From Bacteroidota bacterium (lineage in GTDB: Bacteria > Bacteroidota > Bacteroidia > Chitinophagales > Chitinophagaceae): a stretch of DNA of 64,000 nucleotides. A program made the position numbers and the translations under genes. The notes under the pieces were generated by a model, which made no database searches, was not told the DNA's origin, and saw nothing but the letters and a program-made list of their open reading frames with translations. The DNA lies in contig JAEYQO010000070.1 in NCBI GenBank assembly GCA_023409975.1, positions 1 through 64,000 on the forward strand, read 5' to 3'. This document shows, one piece after another, positions 33,692 to 40,608 of the stretch (positions within the stretch are counted from its first letter, which is position 1; every line of letters begins with the position of its first letter).

Positions 33692-35603
33692 GATCAGGCT
33701 GAAGGTTTCTCGTTTGCTCGTGCAAAGTAAAGTAAAATGTAGTCCCCTTCCCGGAGGTAGACTCAGGCCAGATCCTTCCGTTATGCTTGTCTACGATCTT
33801 CTTGCAGATCGCAAGACCGATCCCTGTGCCGGGATATTCCTTTTCCGTGTTCAGGCGTCTGAAGATTTCAAATACTTTGTGCTGGTCTTCTGGTGAAATT
33901 CCGATGCCATTATCACTCACGGCGAACTTTACATGCCCGTTCTCAGGAACACAACTGATACTCACCAGCGGCTTTTCCTTATCAGTGAACTTGATAGCAT
34001 TGCTTAACAGGTTCTGCATAAGCTGCACCAGTTGTATCCGGTCTCCCTGGATCGTATCCACCTGGCAATCAAATTCTATTTGTGCCCGGCTGCTTTCTGC
34101 GAAGGATTTGAGGTTTTGCAGGGCCTGATGTACCAGTTCGCCAACGTTCACATCTCCCATCTGCACCTGTTTCTTTCCCAATTGTGTGTATTGTAACAGG
34201 TTCAGAATGAGTTCACGCATCCTGTTGGTACCATTTACGGCTTTCGAAATATAGGTGTCGATGTTTTCATAATCGCCACTTTCGATCTTCTTTTCGATTA
34301 ACAACAGAAAGCTTTTTATCGTCCTGAGGGGCTCCTGCAGATCGTGCGATGCTATCGAAGTAAACTGTTCCAGTTCTTCATTAGCCAGTTGCAGTTCACG
34401 GTTGGCAAGTTGCAATTCTGACGCAAGCGATTTATATTGTTCAAAACTGTCCCTGAGCTGTTGCTCAGCCTTCTTTCGTTCTGTAAGATCCCGTGTCACC
34501 TTCGAAAAGCCAATATGGGTGCCGTCGCTTTTGTAGACTGCAGTAATGACCACATGTGCCCAGAATCGCTCTCCTCCTTTACGCAGGCGCCAGCCTTCTT
34601 CCTCATACTTTCCTTCTTTTCTTGCAACTTTTAATTCATGCGCAGGCTTACCGCTGAGTATGTCTTCTTCGGGGTAAAAAATGGAAAAGTATTTCCCGAG
34701 TATTTCTTCTTCGGAGTATCCCTTGATGCGACGGGCGCCCTCATTCCAGCTCACAATTCTGCCTTTTTCATCCAGCATGAATATACCGTAGTCCCTTACC
34801 TGTTCTACCAGCCCTCTCAGGCGCTCCTCGCTCTGGCGCAAACTCTCCTCATATTCTCTCCGTTCGGTCAGGTCACGCGTCACCTTCGAGAAGCCAATGA
34901 GTTGATTCTGATCATTGAACAGTGCTGTAAGAACAATGCTGGCCCAGAATCTCGAGCCGTTCTTTCGTACCCTCCAGGCCTCTTCCTCATATTTGCCGGT
35001 CTCTATTGCCGTTCTGACTTCAAGTTCCGGTTTCTTGAGCTCAATGTCTTCAGGCGGGTAAAATATAGTAAAGTGTTTTCCCGTCACCTCGCTTTCCGTA
35101 TATCCGGTTAAGCGTTTGGCACCTTCATTCCAGGTAAGAATATGTCCATTCGGATCTAAAAGAAATATGGAATAATCCCTGACACCTTCAACCATCAAAC
35201 GGTAACGCTCCTCGGAACGCCTCAGGGAAAGTTCCTGTTGCTTGCGGTCTGAAACATCTCTGAGGGTGCAGGCTATTGGCTGGTTCTTTGAATTTCCTGC
35301 TAGTAATGTGAAATTGATCTCTCCCCAAAACCGACTGCCATCTTTTCTGCTTTTCCAGCCTTCGCAGATGTGCCTTCCTTTCTCCAGTGCTAGTTTCAGA
35401 TCATATTGTGCACGGGCACCCTGCTCCTGATCAGAGTACAGCATGTTTATGGATTTGCCCTCCAGCGCCGACATGGGGAAACCCGTTAGCCGCTGGGCCT
35501 CACGGTTGGCATAGATTATTGTGCCATCCCTGTCAAGTATAAGAATCGCTTCGCGGAAGATTTCGAAGGAGGTGAAGGCAAAGGTTTTATCAGTATTTTT
35601 CAT
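33678..35603 (-). CDS. PAS-domain sensor histidine kinase
   Basis: 641 residues, no membrane segments. Three PAS/PAC units at about 10-125, 130-255 and 258-380; PAS2 and PAS3 are close copies (SEERYRLMVEGVRDYSIFLL against SEERLRGLVEQVRDYGIFML; both have ILTWNEGAKR- and IVSWNEGARR-like lines and GFSKVTRDLTER). A coiled coil follows, then HisKA with SIASHDLQEPLRTIKSF and HATPase_c with NLLSNAIKFT, DNGIGI and GTGIGLAIC. The two-copy PAS core suggests internal duplication. Operon with the receiver at 33278. Confidence 0.94.
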   Translation of the reverse strand: MKNTDKTFAFTSFEIFREAILILDRDGTIIYANREAQRLTGFPMSALEGKSINMLYSDQEQGARAQYDLKLALEKGRHICEGWKSRKDGSRFWGEINFTLLAGNSKNQPIACTLRDVSDRKQQELSLRRSEERYRLMVEGVRDYSIFLLDPNGHILTWNEGAKRLTGYTESEVTGKHFTIFYPPEDIELKKPELEVRTAIETGKYEEEAWRVRKNGSRFWASIVLTALFNDQNQLIGFSKVTRDLTERREYEESLRQSEERLRGLVEQVRDYGIFMLDEKGRIVSWNEGARRIKGYSEEEILGKYFSIFYPEEDILSGKPAHELKVARKEGKYEEEGWRLRKGGERFWAHVVITAVYKSDGTHIGFSKVTRDLTERKKAEQQLRDSFEQYKSLASELQLANRELQLANEELEQFTSIASHDLQEPLRTIKSFLLLIEKKIESGDYENIDTYISKAVNGTNRMRELILNLLQYTQLGKKQVQMGDVNVGELVHQALQNLKSFAESSRAQIEFDCQVDTIQGDRIQLVQLMQNLLSNAIKFTDKEKPLVSISCVPENGHVKFAVSDNGIGISPEDQHKVFEIFRRLNTEKEYPGTGIGLAICKKIVDKHNGRIWPESTSGKGTTFYFTLHEQTRNLQPDHEEV

Positions 35604-35765
35604 GCGGGGTCATGATAAAGCTAGCCAAGTCGGATAATGCGGCCAAAGCCTCTCAGAAAGAAAACGCTAAATAATTGTACCAGACTTTCCTTTATATGGC
35701 GAAAGCCTGTAGGTGAAGAGCGTTTTATGACTTGACCAAGGTGAAAAATCGTATTCAGGGAGCGC

Positions 35766-36185
35766 TCAGGCTGTTTCCAGAAAACGGACCAGCTCACTGG
35801 CCAATTGATCATATTCTACGAGCGTCAGTGGCTTTCGGAAGAATTTATCGCAACCCAGCTTGTAGCACTTTTGCTCATCTGCGATATTAACGGAAGATGT
35901 CAGGACGAACACGGGGATGTTTTTTAACTGTTCGTCCGTCTTGAGTTCTTCGAGCGCCTGATAGCCATCTTTGAAAGGCATGTTCAGGTCGAGCAGTATC
36001 AGATGAGGTGGATTGTCAGAGGGGCTTCGCAGCAGATGCAGCAACTGATTGCCGTCATCTACACATCTCCAGACTCCTTCGTACTCGTTCCGCTCAAGAG
36101 CCTCACATAAAAATTCCTGGTCGTCCTGATCATCGTCGGCGATGACAATATAGCGGTTCACGTGTAGCGTTCTCTCCATCCCCAT
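35766..36185 (-). CDS. Stand-alone response-regulator receiver
   Basis: 139 residues, receiver only: DDDQDDQEF acidic patch, Asp acceptor in LILLDLNMPFKDGYQA, T/S in FVLTSSVN, and K in KFFRKPL. This is the CheY-like type found beside PAS/GAF kinases. It is 162 bp upstream of the PAS kinase gene on the same strand with its own promoter box. ATG codons at 36185 and 36179 are both possible; the box favours 36185. Confidence 0.92.
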   Translation of the reverse strand: MGMERTLHVNRYIVIADDDQDDQEFLCEALERNEYEGVWRCVDDGNQLLHLLRSPSDNPPHLILLDLNMPFKDGYQALEELKTDEQLKNIPVFVLTSSVNIADEQKCYKLGCDKFFRKPLTLVEYDQLASELVRFLETA

Positions 36186-36192
36186 CTTTAGG

Positions 36193-36200
36193 CAAATGTA
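36193..36200 (-). promoter_or_regulatory. -7 promoter box of the receiver gene, leaderless type
   Basis: TACATTTG on the minus strand (exact TAnnTTTG), 7 nt before the ATG at 36185. Confidence 0.4.
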
Positions 36201-36272
36201 AGTTTTATTATTTAGCTAAGATGTTAATGTGTGGGACGTGCATCTTTTGTTCCCCCTGTTCCTTCAGTGTTG

Positions 36273-36301
36273 TTGCGACTGATTGCTAACCACTAAATTT
36301 G
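36273..36301 (+). promoter_or_regulatory. Promoter of the glutaminyl cyclase gene, leaderless type
   Basis: TTG at 36273-36275, an 18-bp spacer and TAAATTTG at 36294-36301. The ATG at 36306 follows after 4 nt, so the message should begin at or beside the start codon. Confidence 0.5.
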
Positions 36302-36305
36302 CTCC

Positions 36306-37139
36306 ATGTTTTTGCAAACTAAACAAAGTATTGCCCTTTTTATGAGCGCATTTTTGCTGATGCTGGGCGCGTGTAAAGATGCTGAGGAATCTGCGCCAAC
36401 GGAGTCTGTCACTTCAGATTCCTATACCATACCCAGCATTGGCTATACTTTTCGCAAAGCGTATCCTCACGACATCAATTCCTTCACACAGGGTCTGTTG
36501 GTACATAACGGCCGCCTGTTCGAAAGTACCGGCTCGCCGTCCGATATGCCCCAAACGCGATCTGTTTTTGGAATTGTCGATCTAAATACCGGAAAAATTC
36601 AGGTGAAAGGTGAAATCGACCGTCACTTTTTCGGGGAGGGAATCACCATCCTTGGTGGTAGACTTTATCAGTTGACGTATCAGGCTAAGATCGGTTTTAT
36701 CTACGACACTCTGGGGTACAAAAAGATTGGGGAGTTTATGATGCCCGGCCAGGAAGGCTGGGGTATGACCACGGATGGTCAGTCGCTCATAATAAGTGAC
36801 GGAACCCACCGGTTGTTTTATTTGGACCCCGCGACTATGAAAACCACAAGGGTGCTGGAGGTGAGGGATAACATGGGACAGGTGAATTACCTCAATGAAC
36901 TGGAGTTTATGGATGGTCACGTATATGCTAATAAATACGGCACCAATCTGATAGTGAAAATCGACACTGCTGATGGTCGGGTAAGGGGAAGAATTGACTT
37001 TACACGGCTGGCACAGCAGGCCCGTCAGGAATACGCCGGGTCTTTGGAAATGAATGGGATAGCCCAGGATCCGGAAACAGGCAGGGTGTTTATCACCGGA
37101 AAGATGTGGCCTTTTATTTTCGAGGTGACCATCCCTTAA
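36306..37139 (+). CDS. Glutaminyl-peptide cyclotransferase, lipoprotein
   Basis: 277 residues: lipoprotein signal with lipobox LMLGACKD, then a five-bladed propeller of the plant/bacterial QC type (YTFRKAYPHDINSFTQGLL followed by HNGRLFESTG, then LTYQAKIGFIYD, GEGITILGGRLYQ, LNELEFMDGHVYAN, and the end LEMNGIAQDPETGRVFITGK). It cyclises N-terminal glutamine to pyroglutamate. In Bacteroidota such enzymes mature exported proteins, including T9SS substrates whose new N-terminus is Gln; several signal peptides in this window end in ..AQ, so Gln at position +1 after cleavage is plausible. Confidence 0.93.
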   Translation: MFLQTKQSIALFMSAFLLMLGACKDAEESAPTESVTSDSYTIPSIGYTFRKAYPHDINSFTQGLLVHNGRLFESTGSPSDMPQTRSVFGIVDLNTGKIQVKGEIDRHFFGEGITILGGRLYQLTYQAKIGFIYDTLGYKKIGEFMMPGQEGWGMTTDGQSLIISDGTHRLFYLDPATMKTTRVLEVRDNMGQVNYLNELEFMDGHVYANKYGTNLIVKIDTADGRVRGRIDFTRLAQQARQEYAGSLEMNGIAQDPETGRVFITGKMWPFIFEVTIP

Positions 37140-37186
37140 TTGTATCAGTCCGTATTGAATATTCCAGCAGTAAAAAAATAATCATA

Positions 37187-37642
37187 ATGAGATCAGACGC
37201 GACAACCCCCGAAGAGTTCCTGGCCACTGTGCCAGAAGAGCGGAAGGAAGCTATCTACAGGCTTGTATCCATCATACGTGAAAACCTGCCCGAAGGTTTC
37301 AGTGAATCCATAGGCTACGGGATGCTTGGCTGGGCTGTGCCGCACAGCTTGTACCCAGCCGGCTATCATTGCGATCCTAAACAACCAGTGCCCTTCCTCG
37401 GTTTGGCTTCGCAGAAGAATTTTATTGCGCTATACCATATGGGGATATATGCGGATAAGGATCTTCACGACTGGTTTGTTTCCGAATACCCTAAACATGT
37501 AAAGACCCGCCTGGATATGGGCAAAAGCTGTATCCGTTTTAAGAAGCCTGAGCATATCCCGTTTGATCTTATCGGTGAGCTGGTTACCAGAATGACACCG
37601 GCTCAGTGGATAGAATTATACGAGGCCAATCTGAAAAGGTAA
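37187..37642 (+). CDS. DUF1801 domain protein
   Basis: 151 residues from the ATG at 37187; the open frame runs back to 37106 but overlaps the upstream gene, and 37187 gives the normal start MRSDATTPEEFLATVPEERK. The YdhG-like core shows SIGYGMLGWAVP, FLGLASQKNFIALYHMG, MGKSCIRFKKPEHIPFDLIG and a helical end. The family is structurally known but without a settled function; it occurs in general stress or metal-related settings in other bacteria. It may be co-transcribed with the glutaminyl cyclase gene (47-bp gap). Confidence 0.88.
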   Translation: MRSDATTPEEFLATVPEERKEAIYRLVSIIRENLPEGFSESIGYGMLGWAVPHSLYPAGYHCDPKQPVPFLGLASQKNFIALYHMGIYADKDLHDWFVSEYPKHVKTRLDMGKSCIRFKKPEHIPFDLIGELVTRMTPAQWIELYEANLKR

Positions 37643-37669
37643 TCCGAAATTTTCAGTTCACACGTTTAT

Positions 37670-37708
37670 AAAAAAAAAGGGGTGCTTACGAAGTACCCCT
37701 TTTTTTAT
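37670..37708. terminator. Bidirectional terminator
   Basis: GGGGTGCTT-ACG-AAGTACCCC is a 9-bp stem with one G-T pair, with an A-run before and a T-run after, so it works for both converging genes. Confidence 0.92.
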
Positions 37709-37719
37709 AAGGCGAAAGG

Positions 37720-38976
37720 TTATTGAATCATCAGCCGCTCGCTGTATTGTCCTTTTTCAGTTAGAATCTGGATCAGATAAATGCCTTCTGAGCAGTTGCT
37801 GATATCCAGTTTGAGATCACTCGCCACGGAACCCTGAGCGGTTTGTATCACACGACCTGTAAGATCCATGAGTTTTACTTCTGCAGTTCCTTTCAGGTCC
37901 GCTGACCAGCTAACGCTCACCGCTCCTTTTGCAGGATTAGGAAACACTTGAAACCCGCTGCTGAAACCGACTTCGCCAATCGATGTAACCTTTGGTTTGA
38001 TTTCAGTCGCAGTCTGACCAAAGTTGATATCAATCACTGAGGGTTGTCCGGAAGTAACCGTCAAGCCTAAAGAAGGAGTGGTGACATAGTTGATCGCTTC
38101 AGGATAAACGCTGTAGGTGCCCAATGGAAGATCACTGAAGCTGTAGTCGCCATTCTGATCGGTAATGGTTGACTTCAGCGCTTTGCCATTAACATCTCTT
38201 ACGAATACCAGTATGCCGGGAATGCCGTTGGCGGTACCTTTGTTGGCTCCCTGGCTGATATTACCCCCGATGAAGCCCGGGCCAGAAGTAGGGGTGCCTG
38301 ATATCATGTAGATATGGTTGTTGTAGCTGCCACCACCGGTATGGTTGATGGTTGTTGCACCGCCCCAGTAGATACTGGAATCATGATAGGTGGGAAGGAA
38401 AACTGCTGATACCATTCCGCCGGCATTCTGTGCGGCTTTCACCAGATAGTCGCCAGCCGCATGATTGTCAAATTGGTACGGCGCGGACAGGAATCCCCCC
38501 GTAACAGTAGAGTCCACCGCGGTAAGGGTATTGTTTACATTGTCATGAACGATCAGCCAGACGGTAAAAGAAGCCTGTATCGCAGTGCCCGTTGTATCCC
38601 AGTAGATATTGCCAGAGATCCGGTTGGTTGTCGGACCGCCACCACCAGGTACCGTTACGGATAGATTAACAGTGTCATGGCAGACGATACTATACAAAGT
38701 ATCGTACCATTCATGGATCAATTGTACATTATAGGTTCCATTGGCAGCATAGGTGTGGCTCGGACTTGTGGCCAGACTGCCATTGCCATCCCCGAAGTTC
38801 CAGTACGAATTTTCCACTACCGGAGGCTGGTTGCTGGGAGTTGCATTGTTTGAAAATAGCACTGTGTTACCGTTGATTGAAGTTGTAACGGTAGCGCTGA
38901 GGCCTGTGCAATTCAACTGAGCCACTGCCGGTAAAGTCGCAAGGCACATGATGAAAGTAAAAAGTTTCTTTTTCAT
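37720..38976 (-). CDS. PKD-domain secreted protein with T9SS sorting domain
   Basis: 418 residues: signal peptide (LFTFIMCLATLPAVAQ), a PKD domain at about 25-110 with YWNFGDGNGSLATSPSHTY and the V-x-V ending, a linker rich in Gly/Pro/Thr, a SdrD-B/CNA-B-like prealbumin domain at about 230-320 (GIPGILVFVRDVNGKALKST), then a T9SS type A domain (FQVFPNPAKGAVSVSW ... GIYLIQILTEKGQYSERLMIQ). It is exported and surface-attached; probable carbohydrate or protein adhesion role. The long Gly/Ser/Thr stretches are linkers. Confidence 0.88.
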   Translation of the reverse strand: MKKKLFTFIMCLATLPAVAQLNCTGLSATVTTSINGNTVLFSNNATPSNQPPVVENSYWNFGDGNGSLATSPSHTYAANGTYNVQLIHEWYDTLYSIVCHDTVNLSVTVPGGGGPTTNRISGNIYWDTTGTAIQASFTVWLIVHDNVNNTLTAVDSTVTGGFLSAPYQFDNHAAGDYLVKAAQNAGGMVSAVFLPTYHDSSIYWGGATTINHTGGGSYNNHIYMISGTPTSGPGFIGGNISQGANKGTANGIPGILVFVRDVNGKALKSTITDQNGDYSFSDLPLGTYSVYPEAINYVTTPSLGLTVTSGQPSVIDINFGQTATEIKPKVTSIGEVGFSSGFQVFPNPAKGAVSVSWSADLKGTAEVKLMDLTGRVIQTAQGSVASDLKLDISNCSEGIYLIQILTEKGQYSERLMIQ

Positions 38977-39133
38977 AATACTGGTTGTTTTGACTCATAG
39001 ACGCAGCCTCGTCGCGGTATGTTAGAACGTTCAGGAAAAAAAAGAAAACTGGTCCAGAAACTGCCATCTTTTGGACAGGCTGTCCTATCAAAGCTGCAGT
39101 CAGGGGCGGTAGTTTTACTTTTAAAACAATTCT

Positions 39134-40003
39134 ATGAACAGGAAGGAATTTATCTGGAAGACAGGAGCGGCCATGCTGGCACTGACGCTCCCCGTACGGA
39201 ACACCTATGCGTTTGAAAAGGGGGCGGCTGGTACATCCGGAACCTGCCTCCCGACAACTGCAGACATCCTTGGCCCCTACTACCGGGCCAATGCTCCTTT
39301 CCGGACAGCGCTGTTGACACCGGGTGATCCCGGAACACCGTTAAATTATCGGGGCACGATACTGGACGAAGATTGCAATCCGCTGGCGAATGCTACCGTG
39401 GATGTGTGGCAGGCAGATGCCAATGCATCCTATGATCAGACTACACCGGATTTCCGGTATCGTGGACGGTTTGAAACCTCCTCTGACGGTCAGTACCAGT
39501 TTGAATCGGTTATGCCAGGCTGGTATCTCAATGGCTCTCAATACAGGCCAGCCCACATACATTTTCGTGTCACCAAACCGGGTTTTCAGGAACTGATTAC
39601 CCAGTTGTACTTCCAGGGCGATCCCTATATTGCCGCTGATCCCTGGGCCGCTGATCCTGATGCCCAGTTAAGGATTGTACCCGTCAATCTTGTCGGGGGA
39701 GTGGATGTTGCTGTGTTTGACATCACTTTAAAAGCGAATGCCACCGGGATTAATGAGGTTCAGGAGCGTTCACCTGTTACTGCTTACCCGAATCCGGCCT
39801 CCTCTTTCGTTCTGTTCAGTACCTCGGATGCTGCAATACTCAGCATCGAAACGTTTAACACAGGTGGTCAGCTCGTTGCCAGGGCCTATCATCTCAAATC
39901 GAAAGAATACAGGCTGGATATCACTTCTCTTGGTGGTGGCATCTATTTCAGCAGAATTCAAACAGCTACTGGTATTTATGTTCATAAGGTGCTTAAACGA
40001 TAA
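39134..40003 (+). CDS. Intradiol ring-cleavage dioxygenase with T9SS sorting domain
   Basis: 289 residues. The catalytic core at about 35-190 matches protocatechuate/catechol 1,2-dioxygenases: ADILGPYYRANAPFR, LDEDCNPLANATVDVWQAD, DFRYRGRFETSSDGQYQFES, and RPAHIHFRV, whose two His with upstream Tyr residues bind Fe(III). Its substrate would be a catechol-type ring; the exact one is unknown. Residues about 208-289 are a T9SS type A tail (VTAYPNPASSFVLFSTS ... GGIYFSRIQ), so it is exported to the surface. The N-terminus NRKEFIWKTGAAMLALTLP has an Arg-Lys pair like a Tat signal, which is odd for a T9SS substrate. Confidence 0.9.
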   Translation: MNRKEFIWKTGAAMLALTLPVRNTYAFEKGAAGTSGTCLPTTADILGPYYRANAPFRTALLTPGDPGTPLNYRGTILDEDCNPLANATVDVWQADANASYDQTTPDFRYRGRFETSSDGQYQFESVMPGWYLNGSQYRPAHIHFRVTKPGFQELITQLYFQGDPYIAADPWAADPDAQLRIVPVNLVGGVDVAVFDITLKANATGINEVQERSPVTAYPNPASSFVLFSTSDAAILSIETFNTGGQLVARAYHLKSKEYRLDITSLGGGIYFSRIQTATGIYVHKVLKR

Positions 40004-40042
40004 GGCTGAACCAAAAAGGATGTTTTTGTTTTCTTTGTGGCT

Positions 40043-40543
40043 ATGAAAAGAACCGCCACATTCTGGAAGCAAACCTTGCAGTTAACGCCTCATGTCGAAG
40101 GAGGTGCTTTTTCTGAAGTGTACCGCTCAGACCTGTTACTGCCAAAGGAGATTCTCCAGACCGCGCATAAGGGAAACCGGAACGCAGCGACCAGCATATA
40201 CTTTCTCCTGGAACGCGGCGAGATTTCTGCTTTTCACAGGATTGCTTCCGACGAGCTCTGGCATTTTTACGATGGCGACCCGCTCACGATCTTTGAGCTC
40301 CGGGAAGGTAAACTGATCACACATCGTCTTGGATTAGACCCGGAAACCGGCGCTCTGCCACAAGTGCTGATTCCTGCCGGAAGCTGGTTCGGTTCCAGGG
40401 TGGAAGGCGAGGGCGCTTTCACACTTTGTGGCTGCACTGTTTCCCCGGGTTTTGATTTCGCAGATTTTGAACTGGCTGATCGTCAGATTCTGTTGGGCGA
40501 ATACCCTGAATATGAAGAGCTGATACAGCAACTTACCAGATAA
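40043..40543 (+). CDS. Cupin domain protein (DUF985 type)
   Basis: 166 residues from the ATG at 40043; a GTG two codons upstream is less likely. Beta-barrel cupin of the DUF985/cupin_5 family: LTPHVEGGAFSEVYRS, AATSIYFLLERGEISAFHRI, SDELWHFYDGDPLTIFEL and VLIPAGSWFGSRVE, then CTVSPGFDFADFELADR. The His/Glu positions of the two cupin motifs are present, so it probably binds a metal or a sugar-like ligand. Function uncharacterised. A perfect bidirectional terminator follows. Confidence 0.92.
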   Translation: MKRTATFWKQTLQLTPHVEGGAFSEVYRSDLLLPKEILQTAHKGNRNAATSIYFLLERGEISAFHRIASDELWHFYDGDPLTIFELREGKLITHRLGLDPETGALPQVLIPAGSWFGSRVEGEGAFTLCGCTVSPGFDFADFELADRQILLGEYPEYEELIQQLTR

Positions 40544-40558
40544 ATGCGGTAACATGAA

Positions 40559-40588
40559 TAAGGGCTGCCTCAACTGAGGCAGCCCTTA
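40559..40588. terminator. Bidirectional terminator
   Basis: A perfect 13-bp stem (TAAGGGCTGCCTC / GAGGCAGCCCTTA) with a 4-nt loop lies between the convergent cupin and M16 peptidase genes. Confidence 0.85.
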
Positions 40589-40608
40589 CTACTTACGCGG
40601 ATTACTAC

